From contig OY811978.1 of assembly GCA_963681505.1 (NCBI GenBank), positions 5,812,586 to 5,876,585 of the forward strand: a stretch of 64,000 nt of DNA, written 5' to 3'. The stretch comes from Eunapius fragilis. Taxonomy: Eukaryota > Porifera > Demospongiae > Spongillida > Spongillidae. A model generated the notes under the pieces. It was given only the letters and a program-made list of their open reading frames with translations. It ran no database searches and was not told the origin of the DNA. Position 1 is the first letter of the stretch; the number at the start of each line of letters is the position of its first letter. A program made the position numbers and the translations under genes. This document shows, in pieces, positions 21,181-34,300 of this stretch.

Positions 21181-22550
21181 CGAAAGCTTTGGTGCTGCGA
21201 GCGTACTAATGTGCAGACAGCATGCATTATGTGTCATGCAATGTGGTTATGTAATTAGGTATGTCTCAACAGAAAGTTTTTTTATCACTGAATATGAATA
21301 CATTGGTTCTCTACCACAGACTTTATTGCATTTAATGAATGCTATATTTAGAGTTATTAATTGTGCTGACATCGTTTGGAAACACCAAAGCAGTGTTTGA
21401 TGGACACGACCATGGAAATGATTGGTGCTGCCCATATGCTGAAGGGCTGATGGTGTGTTATGGAAGGCACATAGGTTATGGAAGATATGGAGAGTAAGCT
21501 GATGTGTGATGTGCACACCAGGACTATGTTTGGTACTTCCCCACCTTACATGCACATGCAGCTGGGCGAGGGGTTCAAGAATGATTGAACTGTCTATTGA
21601 CTCTATCATTGTGAAGACCTATGTCCGCATGGAAGCTGGCAGCATTATTAATGGAAATCACATTCAAAATGTGGGATTTATTACGTTCAATGTGTGCTTG
21701 TATACTGTACAGGTACAGAATAGTATTAAAATATAAATAAAACATTGTATTCATAATTATAATTAGAAAAAAATGCTGTGTATCAGCTTCATTGTTCAGA
21801 AACCAGTCACAATGCATGTGTCCTTGATACGACCGCTAGATGAACTCCATTTGATGGTCCATACGTAATGCCAATAGTAGTCTTCAATGGAATCTGAAAC
21901 CCGAAATAAAGTGTGCAGTCAGTTAACTTACCCCTGATTACCCCTACATATAGGTTCATACTCCTATGCTGTACACATAGTCTTAAATGCTATATCATGC
22001 ATCTCTGTTATTCAACCCTTCTATCTACTTGTACATTGTGGGGTACACTAGGTGTGGCCTCTATGATGCTGTGGGAAACGTTCCCTCACAGCAGATTGGA
22101 TTAAAATGTGGATCAGTGTGACAGTAGAGTACCACGATGAACTGGCAGTTTTAAATATTAACAAATGTGCCACTTGCAAATCATATGATGTATAGGATAA
22201 CTTTGCAGGTTGTGAGATTTGACAACAAGCACACAATGCAGGTCAGCTTTTAGTTTCTCAAGAAATTCAAACGTGTAGTGCTAAAATTACACTGCATATG
22301 CATGTACTAATTACATGTATAGGCATGTCTGAACACATGCGTGACTGGGACCTGCAAATGAAAAAATATCTCATTATGTGATAGGGCATCAGCACAATTC
22401 TTGCCCTTCCCAGGTGTTGAAGAGGATCCCCAATCCCTAGATGGCCTTAATAAAGAACATGAAAAGTGCACTGTCTGCGTCTCCCTGCATGCATCTCCCT
22501 GAGTTCATGTTGATAACACAGATTGATTATCACAGCATATCAGTACTGTT
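21181..22550. other. Intergenic region without recognised genes
   Basis: Short frames on both strands lack domains. No palindrome or tandem repeat stands out. Confidence 0.35.
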
Positions 22551-22553
22551 TTG

Positions 22554-22757
22554 CTACTCCACACGCCATTGTTCACGATCGCACTCTTGTGGCAACGAGA
22601 GGTCAATTATGAGTCTCCATTTCCCACTGGTACACGCCAAGATGCTGACAAGGATTGTCAGTGACCATGACAAGCTCAAGGGACCAACCATACTACCCTT
22701 GCTTAGTTTTTCATCTCCCATGAAACAGTTGTAGCACAGGAAGTTGTGCTGCTCCAT
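22554..22757 (-). pseudogene. Possible reverse-transcriptase fragment (KWRLIIDLS motif)
   Basis: The minus-strand frame contains SGKWRLIIDLSLPQ, which matches the finger-region signature of LTR/DIRS-type reverse transcriptases (usually GKWRLIxDLS). It ends quickly in a stop and no other RT motif was recovered nearby. This is only a relic call. Confidence 0.35.
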
Positions 22758-22759
22758 CA

Positions 22760-25480
22760 GACATAATAATAATATGTACCCTCAGTTCTATATAAATCCC
22801 ACCTATGGGACCTGCTTGCATCATCATGCTCTAGCTGCAAACATGCTGGACCTTATTGTAGTCAGTTTGTCTAAACCTTTTAGTTTACAGGCAAGCTTGA
22901 GTGCCACAAGGATGGAGACCCAAAAGTGCACAAAATGTTCGCCACCATACCAAATATGGCAGTTGAAGTTTACAAATCAAAAATGGAATCTGACATTCCT
23001 AGATCATAGTGGGTGTCTCGTTTTTTTAATTTTTTTTTACGTTTACGCCTTTTTGCTTGTCTATACACTTGTGACTTGTTGCTCAGTAAGGGACATAAGA
23101 CTATTCTCTATCTGCATTATTAATGTGTGGTGGGAAGGCGAGGGTTAGATTAGTAACTGGGTGAGGGTACCTTGGGAAAAAGCATGGTCTGTGACCAGAT
23201 GCACATGGATACCAACCCATATGCTTATGTGGCTTAGTTTTAATACTGACCTTTATAGCTGTCCGAAAAAAAGTTGAGCATGCTTAAATGTTTGATTCAA
23301 AGGGCTGTAGCATTTCTGCCAGGTACACAATTGGCAGAATCATGGGTTTGGCTTAGGTCCGGTTATAGGATTATGACTAGCAATGCGGTTAGTGTCATGT
23401 GGGACGCGGCAGAATATGCTGACAGTATCCCTGGAAAATCAAATTCAATCAGGTTTTTCTGGGCGAGGCATATTAATCTGTACAATGGACAGCCTGGCAG
23501 TGATACCGACTATTGAAGCCAGCATGGTTGACTATGATGACAGGTACTGAAATCTTCATGTGCTTGCCATGCTGGACAGAGAGTATGGGGTTTCCATACA
23601 GTCGATAGGTTTTCCAACCACTGTAATACACAATTGCCATACTTTAACTCCCGCTATGCTTGCATTGATATGATAGCAAGGCTGTGGATGCCTTCAGTTC
23701 TGCACTTATCCCCAGGGTTTTGAAACATGCTGAAATATGCAAGGCCGACGGAAATTTGGTTTGCCTATGTGGGAATTGGGCCCATTTCGGTCACTGATAT
23801 GCACCAATGGTCAAGATTTGTCTCTGTCTCATTGTCAGGTAACCTTTTCTCCACCATGAATCTGGGCAAGTATTGTTCTGTGGTGGATATGCCCGAATAT
23901 GCTTGTTACCATTAAACTATTGCCAATGACTTCATGCATACTCAAAAATTAATAGTTCTGTTAGAGGTTATTATTTTATCGGGCATCAAGGGGAGGATGG
24001 GTCCGGAGTTGAGCGAGCTGCCCACATTGTGCTGTGCGAAATGATTGGTTTGAAAATTTGGTTGCTGTTGGTTTTTATGGCGGCAGTATCAAGGATTTGT
24101 TAGTGAAAATATGAACAGAGAGTCCAAATGCTGCTCAAATAGTCCAACAACTATTGCTGCAGTTGATCTGCGTTCATGCTACAAAATCTAAGCCTACAAC
24201 CTTATGGATGGTTTATGGATTCATAAGCCTCGCCAATTTCTTCAATTACAGTCCCAAACAATTGCAAAAAATGACAGCAGCTGCCTGATTGTTAGAGCTA
24301 CCAGTAACCACATTTGAAACCCGTGATTTCTGGCAATACGTGATGATGCAGCCTTCAGCACACATATGAAAAGCTTATTGCATATCCCAACATGACAGCA
24401 ATGTGGTGCAGAAAGTTATAGCACTTGAGGTCGATAAAGGAAGTAATAGGGACAGTTTTGATGATAAAGATGTAAGCACCCATCTTTCTGCCTTACTTAG
24501 AATCAGTGAATCACCTACAGTGATGTGTAGTTATGCTGAGGACAAGATGAAAAGGATTGATGGCATAAGGAAGAAGATAGGATTCTAGCCATCAAATGGT
24601 GGAAAAAGGCTTCAAATAGACCTGCAACTAAAACACAAGTTTGAGGACAGTGAAAAGGTAAGTCAAAAGGTTCACGTGCTCATAGTATTGCCATAGACCT
24701 GGTCAATCAGGAGAATACAAGGGACGTTTGGTGCAACATATCGCACAGCTCGATTGACCAATCAGTTGGCGGCAAGTGAAGGGATCATGGCAACATCCAG
24801 TGCTCGCATGTGGAAAGTGTTACCTAAAGCTTTTGAGGAAATGGTAGTGGCATTTTACTGTTAGCAGATGCTGCTTGGAAAGAAAGATTAGTACAAGACA
24901 AGAAAGCACATGTCCACAAAAGGCTTTTACTGTTCAGTCTAAAGGATGCCCATTTGCAGTTATTAGATGACAGTGCGGAAGATTGGTTTAATGAAGTTTT
25001 ACGAATTCAGACCTCAGAATGTGATACTTGCTGGAGTGTGTGCACCACATATCAGAATGTTAAGCGCTCTAAAGTCTTAACCCTTGAGGCTTATGTTTTG
25101 TGTGGATGGGGACGTCATATACAAACACCTGCTTGCCAGCCTACTGTGTAACCCAGCCCTCCCAGCTTGTTACTTGGGAATTTGTCCCCCGTGTGGTATT
25201 TAAGAGGGAATGCACTAAATCTGCACATCTAAAGAAGGTATTGGTGACTGGATAGTAGGAACAGTGTGCGGATTCTGTGTTGTACAAAACGTGGGTATCT
25301 GTGGACCATACAACGTTGCTAACTCTAACCCCAGCCACTGATATATTTGATGACTATTTGGTAGAATACTGGTAAAGTTGCATATAAAAGCATGATATAG
25401 GCTCCAAAGCATACATTTAAAGTGATCCTTTGTAAACAAATTTACCAATGTAAATTCATTGCTCACATGTAAGCAAACCA
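22760..25480. other. Decayed region, probably an old mobile element
   Basis: Many short plus-strand frames of 60-80 codons (for example at 23274, 23727, 24403 and 24954) have protein-like composition but no recognisable motif. The pattern suggests a long-dead coding sequence riddled with stops. Confidence 0.3.
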
Positions 25481-25550
25481 CTTGTGTAAACTACTGCCCA
25501 ATATGGGTTTTACAATGTCAATCATTTTTAATGCCTTTATATCAATATCT

Positions 25551-26106
25551 GGGACAGTGCAAGAGAAAATTGGGCGTTTGCGATTTTCAACATCTTCAAT
25601 TCATTTTGCAGTATCACTGCGGCCTTTAAAGCTCTGTCCTTCAAACTTAATACATACATGTATATTACAGGACCATTTTACTTATACTGAAGTTTATTAT
25701 TTGTTTACTCCTTGGGGGGTTCTCAGGATTAAACAGCCAGAATGGTTAGATCACGATGAGCGAATGCCCTTTCACGTTCAAATTTGCAGTACATTTGCAA
25801 CATTGCATCCGCTATATCTTTTGCCTTTTCGCTTGAAATGTAATGAGCGGTTACGGAACTGTGTGCGTTTGAAAATTGTTGTTCATTTCTCTTTGAGATC
25901 GTTTGAGATGTAACCATTCTGGCTGTTTAATCCTGAGGACCCCCTAAAATAAAAATTATGCGACAATAAACTATAGTAGTAAAATGGTCCTCACATGCAT
26001 GTATTAAAGTATGAAGGACAGAGCTTTAAACGTCGTAGTGATATTGCAAAATGAATTAAAGAAATGTTGAAAATCACAAAAGCCCAATTTTCTCTTGCAC
26101 TGTCCC
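25551..26106. mobile_element. Foldback element, ~556 bp with ~200-bp arms
   Basis: The ends gggacagtgc and gcactgtccc are exact inverse repeats. Arms continue with gagaaaattgggc paired to gcccaattttctc, then gctctgtccttcaaactt against a diverged partner, and ggattaaacagccagaatgg against ccattctggctgtttaatcc. No clear target duplication was seen. Confidence 0.9.
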
Positions 26107-26502
26107 ATTTATATCTAACAACCACCTACATGTACATGTAAGTACATGGTATTAAATCATTTACATAAGCATTGCTGTCAGAATTAAATCAGTCAAAGTA
26201 TATCAGTGGTTAATTAGAGACCAGTAGAGTGATGAACAACACTGGACAATATCATGTCAAAAGGTGGATCCACCACTGATTTACATGTAGTGGTCAGTGG
26301 AATCATTCATGCAAAGACATTCCATTGTCCAATAATAATGGTCCCTTCACTTCTGTTAAATAAAAGGTTGGGTATCAACAATTTTACAATCTGTGTAAGT
26401 GTAAAGTCAATTAAAATTGATTATTCTTTGATTTGAACCAAACACATTGCTTCCTGCCATATTAAAAAAAAACCAGTATTAATCTGCGAAGTAACAAAAT
26501 TA

Positions 26503-28285
26503 TTGATTATCGTAAACATGTTAATAGATCTGCAGCTTTATGGAATGTTAAGAGTTCAAAGGCCCAGATGCTCACGTTTCCTATTTAACACCTACAGGGG
26601 TTATGCATCACTCCTTTTACAGGGCAGCTCTGAGGTAATTCTTAGCAAAGAAAGTGTTGCACAGGGCGATCCACTTTCAATGCTAATGCACGCTGCCACT
26701 CTAGTGCCACTTATTAAGCATCTTACAGACCAGAGCAAGTGGATCCAGAACTGGTATGCCGACGATTCAGCCTGCACTGCCAAACTTTCAAACTTGAAAG
26801 TTTGGTTCCAGAAATTATGTGAACTAGGTCCAGATTATGGTTACCACCCTGAACCTAAAAAAAAACGGTTTTGATTGTTAGAGCCACAGAGGAGGCTGAA
26901 GCTAAGGCACTGTTTGGAGAACTCAGAGTACAAGTAGTTCATGGGCACCGTTTCTTGGGAGGATTCAATGGGGAAGAAGAGGATGTGTTTTAGAGAAGGT
27001 TAAAACTCAGACATCTGGAGTGGTGTATTGGCTGAGGCAGCTGAATTATACCCCCAGGCAGCATTTGCAGCTCTTTCCAAATCACTGCAATTCCAATGGT
27101 CTTACCTGCAAAGAGTGGTACAAAATTGTGAATCCTGCTTTGAAATCCTGTGCAATGCATTGAAGGACATCTTTTGGCCAGCTTTATTCCAGGGAACTGT
27201 AAGCGATTCTGAAAAGAAACTGTTTTCACTTCCTGCCCGTCATGGTGGACTGGGAATTTGCGATCCCCTATCAACAGCAGTAAATTCAACAAAATGTACA
27301 GCTCATATAGTTGATGCAATCAAGAGAAATTCAGTCTTCTCAGTATTTCAACACACAGACCATCTTTCGAAGCTACACCGGGAATTAAATCAAGAAATTG
27401 AAATTCAGTTTTACCAGCCTTTGAGGACAACAAGAAAAGAGCTGTACAACGAGGGATTGATGGAAAGATCTCAGCATGGTTGACAGTAATACCATTGGCA
27501 TAACATCATTTTGATTAATCTGCCACTGAATTTCGGGACTCACTGGCACTGAGATATCCTCGACCTTTACTACGATTGCCAGCTGTGTGTGATGGTTGTG
27601 GTAGTCAGTTCAGCACTGGACATCCCCTTGATTGTAGAAAGAGCGGTTTAGTCATTCAAAGGCACAATGTGATTAAGGATGCCCTTGGTGACCTGGCTTC
27701 AATTGCCTATAAAGAGGTTGTGAGAGAACCTATCGTAGAAAATGTTCCTGCTTCAGTTGCTGATCTTTCTGTTCGTGGTGTATGGCAGCCTCAAGCTACT
27801 ACCTTTTTTGATGTTCGAGTAGTGGATTCAGACGCTAATTCCTACTTGCATCATGATGTGGGTGCAGTTCTTTCCTTGATTGAACACACTAAGAAACAAA
27901 AATACCCACAAGCCGTTGAAATGATTAATGCATCTTTTACACCATTTGTTGTGACAGCTGATGGGGTACTGGGTCTTGGGGCAAAGACATTTATGAGTCA
28001 TTCGGCTGAAAAATAGCTGCAATTTGACACAAGTCAAACAGGGAAGTGCTGGGTTATGTGCGTGCAAGGATGCTTTTTGCTAAATCTGTGCATTCGTGGC
28101 AGTAGAGTGGAATGGAGGAGAAGGATGGAGATTGAAGGTGAAGCTGGGCTTCCATACTTGCCAGAATGAATTTCAGCACTGCTTCTTGTGTTCCTGTGTT
28201 TTATGTTTATTTATTTATATGTATTCGTGTAATCTCTTGTATCTTATTATGTATACAGTTATAATTTAAAAGTTCACATGTTACT
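26503..28285 (+). mobile_element. 5'-truncated non-LTR retrotransposon with RLE domain, copy A
   Basis: Begins inside the reverse transcriptase palm. Visible motifs are [14 protein letters not shown] (motif B), NWYADDSAC (motif C) and YGYHPEPKKK (motif D). Then, in shifted frames, come a thumb/linker region (FAALSKSLQFQWSYLQR, LPARHGGLGI), a CCHC finger (CDGC..HPLDC), LVIQRHN, and an RLE core ending FDVRVVDSD. Coding similarity runs to about 28168 (AGLPYLPE stop) and a 3' UTR reaches about 28285. At least two frameshifts and one stop separate the parts. It is colinear with copy B at 29885-31815. It lies downstream of the last P450 exon found, antisense to that gene. Confidence 0.88.
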
Positions 28286-28377
28286 AAGAGAAATAAATAT
28301 GGGGTGATATGTGAGACATGATTTCAGAACTTGCACATGCACACCATGAATAGTTAAAATGGCTGATTTCTGCTTAC

Positions 28378-31300
28378 CTCCGTATCTGGTGTTTGAACAA
28401 ACTTGTAGTTCTTGAGTATGGCAGCCAGAGCCATCCTTGCCTCCATCAGAGCAAACCTCATGCCTATGCAGTTCCGAGGTCCCCACCCAAAAGGCATGTG
28501 ACAGAGCTGAGGGCGTTTCATTTTCTCTTCAGGAGTGAAACTAAAGGGAGCACAATCAGAACTGAATGTGCAGAGGCATGCCTTGGAGATGTGTGACATA
28601 CCGCTCAGGTCTGAACACCTCAGGATTCTCCCAGAGTTCTTTACTGTGATGCAGTACAATGATGGGGATGAGTACTCTTAACCCTTTTGGAATCATTATG
28701 CCGTTCACTGTGATGTCTTTTGATACATGCCTAAATGTTCTGATGTTGGAAATAAAAGGTGTACCAGTCAACCAGTAAGTAACCGCATCCAAGTCTCATA
28801 CATGAATAACCTCCAGCCCCTCCCACACTCATAGCCCAAGCAAGCCCACCAAATAAGATTTCAACATCCTAACTTTTAAGAATACTTGACTCAATGATGG
28901 GCTCCACAAATACTGACTATGGAGACACATCCACTTGATCAATGTGCATTGCTTTGCATGTAATGTGTTATGTTTGGCAGTGATTAAAGCTATATTATCA
29001 AGGCAAAATTCACTGGGTTCTTAAATATCACAATAAATGAAAGTGTAGAAATGTTATACATGGATATTTGTACCTGTTTTAACACACTGGTTATGAGTAT
29101 GATAAATATACAGTGGAAATTGCAACAAACTTGCATGACATTGATTACAGAACAGCAACCATCAACTTTGCTTTTATAATCCAATTGCGAATGCCAGAAA
29201 TATGCTAGAATCGCTGCAATTGCCACTATTTCAAGTTGTTACTGTAGCCCCCTCCCCCGTACATGTACATGTACAGTATCTCTTTCAATTAACTCCCCCC
29301 TCACATACACATCACTGCACCTTGCTCCTGGGGGATATATCCTCAGAGACTCTTGCAGTACCATATCCAGATACTGAACCTCACGACTGGCATCTGATAC
29401 CGATCCATCCTGCATATTCAGTGGTAGGATGTGTCATGGGTGGACCACACAGTGAACAGGGCAATGCGTCATTATAGTGGACCCACAGGTACGACCAACA
29501 TGTTGACTCCCTCAACTACTAAGAGACTTTTCAAAATGTGGGGCATATGAAAAAATTAATTAGGAAGACCTTGATTCCCGCCAATGATTTAGGCAAACGG
29601 TTCCCATCAAATGTATGGGAGGTGGGTGCGTAAATGACTGGCAAAAATCAAGCGGGAAAATGTGCACATACTTTGCACAGCTATAGCTTCGCAACGGATA
29701 GATAAAAATTAACGAACAAGACAAATCAATAGCGACAGGACTCTTCAATGTATTTTGAAGCAATTGGGACTCTCTTGCAGAAGGATATTTAGGTTTGAAA
29801 CCCCTAAGGGTAACGCCCTTTGAATGTATCTTGCAGAGCGAACTTATCAGACAGAAATAAAATATAGGCATAGAAGAATGGTGTGGTAGTATGTGCTGCA
29901 GAATGAAGAACACTGTGGAAATGGTTGGGGGCTGCTTCTTGTGGATGCAAAAAATGCTTTTAACTCTTTGAATAGAGCAGCAGCTTTATGGAATGTTCGG
30001 GTGCAGTGGCCCAGATGTGCTCAATTCCTGTTTAACACCTACCATGGATATGCCCCACTAATTTTGCATGACCACCCAACCGTTATATACAGTAAAGGAG
30101 TAGGTCAAGGGGATCCACTTTCAATGCTTATGTACACCACTGCTTTGACACCTCTCATAAAATCACTGGAGGATGTAGAGTCTATGCAGAATTGGTATGC
30201 AGATGATTCAGTGTGTTAGAATATCTTCTTCTCAGCGTGTGTGGTTTGAAAAGCTGTGCCGATTTGGGCCAAGTTATGGCTACTATCCCGAACCCAAGAA
30301 GGCAGTGATTGTTGTGGATGAAAAGGATGAGGAATCTGCAAATGCCTGTTTTCATAATTCTGGCATAAAGGTCGTAAGTGGTTACCGTTTCCATGGTGGA
30401 TTTATTAGCAGCAAAGAGCTCATTAAACAGTTTATTGCAGATAAGCTTGATGCATGGTTGGTGTGTGTTGATAATCTAGCATGGGCTGCAGAAAAACAAC
30501 CTCAAGCTGCATATGCTGCTATGGCAAAATCTCTGCAGTTTGAATGGTCATTTGTACAGCGAATCATACCAAATAGTGAATCTTCTTTTGCTTTCCTGCA
30601 AGACAAGATAAACACAACCTTTTGGCCTGCAGTTTGTAGTACAGACATATCACAGCAAGAACTACGCCTGTTCACACTACCTGCTCGGATGGGAGGAATG
30701 GGTGTTAACGACCCAGTTGAAACAGCAAGAACAGCTTTTATTACTTCCAGAGCATGCACTGATGTAATTGTCACAGCAATAAAAGGCAAGGGAGATTTCT
30801 CAGTATATGATCACTTGCAACAGATGACACAGGCAAAGAAAGAGATGACTCCTGAGATTAAAGGATTTCAAGAAGATAAGCTGACCTCAGTATTGGCATC
30901 TTTGAGTGAAGGGAAGAAGCGAGCAATCAAAAGAGCAGTAAAGGGCAAGACATCCACCTGGCTGACTGTAATTCCAGTATCCCACTACCACTTTGACCTC
31001 TCACCATCAGAATTTCGTGATGCTTTGGCTATTAGATATCACCAAATACAATCAAAATTGCCTGCTGACTGTGATGGATGTGGTGGAGAGTTTACCCTTC
31101 AGCATGCTTTGGACTGCATAAAAGGTGGTTTGATCATCCAACGGCACAATGAGGTGAGAGATGCTTTGGGTGACTTTGCATCCATTGCATTTAGGGATGT
31201 GATAAGAGAACCAATTGTGAGAGATGCTGATCCAGTGAGAGGTCTTTCTGCCTTGGTAACTGACCTTGGTGTGAGAGGTTTGTGGGCTGCCCAGACTGAG

Positions 31301-34300
31301 GCATTATTTGATATTCGTGTCTTGACACTGACGCCCAGTCATATAGTAGCCACACTGTTGATTCTGTTCTGCTATCAGCTGAAAATGAGAAGAAAAAGAA
31401 ATACCTGGATGCTGTTGAGGCTAGACATGCTTCTTTCACCCCTTTTGTCACCTCAATCCTTGCTCGTGAAGCTAACTCTGCCATGAAACATTTAGCAACA
31501 AAAATAGCATTGAAGTGGGAAAAACCACTAAGTGAAGTGACTGGATGGGTAAGGGCGAGGTTGGCATTTGCTATACTAGAGCCACATATTTGTGTATAAG
31601 AGGAAGCAGAGTGAAATGGAGGAGTGCGATACACATAGATGATGGGGCTGGACTACCAACGTCAGCTTATGAGTAGAATTTGTATGTGCTATTATGTGTG
31701 TGCATGTGCTTGAATATGTTTATTTGTATATTTTTAAGTTCTATCTACAGGTATATGTATTATGTATATCCATGTATATTACCTATATTTATCCAAATAA
31801 AAATTTAAAATTTAAAAAAGATAAACCAATATTATTATTTTGACTGTGATTTTGTGTTATTATGTGTCTTGATTTCAGGAGGCCACAGTATCACTATTCC
31901 TTATCAATGCTTTGTAATAGTTCATACCAGGTGTTTTTAATTTAAATGAGGGTAATTTTAATATAATATTATATTACTCAATGTAATCAAACTCATGCTA
32001 ATCTTTCCTTATACATACAATGTAAGCTCACTGGTAGTGGATAATATAGTTACATGTGGAAAACCATATAAGTTCTGATGAGGTCTGCCCCTCTCTGAGG
32101 CCAGAAAAGTGGATCAGAAAAAGAAAACACAAAGAATGTTAATTTGTTATGTGCATTAATGGCATGGCACTGAGGGATTCTTAAAGCAAGTGTACACATA
32201 CATGTATAGTATTGTAAGGTGACTACACCCCCGCTAGATGTAACATATCTGCTGTATTGGCAATTAACGCACTTCCTGAGTGGATCTAATGAATAGTTTG
32301 GAAGGGGAAAGTAGTTTATTGTTAAACCACACCAATATTTTTCCCCACTGCCTCCAGGGTATTTTAGGGCTATAGATGATTCCCCTTGATTATACATGTA
32401 GGTACAATTACGCACAAGAAGTGAATATGTTCTGTAGTACCATCAAGTGGTATGCAATTCAATGCAATGACAGATTTGACCTGCCCCCACCTCCCGCTCC
32501 CAACCCTGTGAGGCAGAGCCCCAGCACGACTCCACGCAATGCATCCCCAAACTCTCCCCCTAAACATGTAGTTTTCATACTCACCACCAAGCCACCACCA
32601 AAACTTCATGTCTAGTAATTCAACATGGCCATGACCTCTACATATATACATGTATAGCACACAGAATGTGCATGTTCAAGCTACCAACAAATACCCCTCC
32701 CTGGACATTTGGTTGCTGTAACGATTGATTATTATGCTTCAGTTACAACACATGTAATGAAATATGTGCTTTAATTTCAGAGAGAGTGTGCGCCTCTCTC
32801 TGAGGAATCTGAAAATGAAAACAAAAAAATGCAACTTGCTAAGCGCACATATGAGGGATTCATTCTTAAAAAGCAAATATTCAAATACATGTATGGGGGA
32901 CCACTCTGTCACATAAAATATGTCACAATTGCACGATGCACAGACAATGGGCCTTGCAACATCCAAAGTGGAACTAAAAACAGTCATCTCAGTGAGAACA
33001 TGTTTCAAAATGAATTTTTATGGGCGGCTTAATGGCTTGCGTAAAAAAAACTGAGTGACATGAGTGGTTCCAAATGAAGTGCTTTTAGCATCAGCCCTGC
33101 CTTCTCGCATATGTAAATACAATGAAACATACACAGTTTTAGTCCTTGCAGGACACCTAACCGAAATGTCCAATCCCAGTGAGCTTAAGTTGTACAGTTA
33201 AGATGGATAAGTCACATTCCAATGCCTGTCGTAACTACATGTAGGGTCCAGTTTTTTGTCTCCAAGCAGTCATCTCAGTGAATGAAAACGAAACACATTG
33301 ATTAGTAAGCTTTATTAATAATTAATACACCATGTTTCTCACTAATTTCTATACCGAGTTTCTTTTTTTAATGCTACACTCATAACATGCAGTACTCATC
33401 AATGGTAATTTGTAAATGCATTTCCCCTTCATTTAATGTAACCTTACTGGATGCTGTTGAAAATAAAGATCAATTTCGTCACACAGTTTGTCTTGCACAT
33501 GTGGGTTGGTAGCCAGGAGATAGGCAGTGAAGGCCAGGGTGTTTGCGGTGGTCTCATATCCAGCAAGCATAAATGTGATGCAGTAAGATGCAATCTCTCC
33601 ATTAGTAAGAGGTCTCCTTGTGGACGTGGTCTGTTCGTGGTGCTCAACGTCTTCATCCTCTTCCCCTGTTCCTGCATCAATCAGCAACTGCAACAAGTCC
33701 TTGCGCTAAAGAATAAATGACTCATAGACACAACAATTATTGCATACCACATTACAATATGTTACACATGATGACCATTCAATATTGTATGAACTATTGA
33801 ATTTTTTAATCAGAACTCAGTACATTCAGATATACATGTAGATATCCCTCACACATTGACTTACATACATGTTATTTACTGTACACACACGACTTCTGAA
33901 GCATGGTTATTTCCAGAAAACCTAACAACTACAGGCATAATTAGCCACACAAGACCCTGCAATTTGTGGTCACTACATAGAATGGCTGATTGCAGCCCTG
34001 CATCATTGCCACATAACTTCTCAAACTACATGTGAGGACAATCCAAACCTTTCTCTAATGGATTGGAATGTGTTCATAGCCTGGACACACAAATACATGT
34101 ACAAACAAGAAAAATGACACAACAAATGAAAGTACTCAGCTAATGGTCATATGCCTACCCAAGAAAAAAAATAACAACGCAATCACGCGCAACTGTGCAT
34201 GAAAAATGGCCATAAATTGCGCGGTCTTCAAAAAACTGCATCTCCTTGATTGTGCAAAGCGGTCCTGTGTCTATAGAAGTCTAAAGATGGTTTAATTTAT

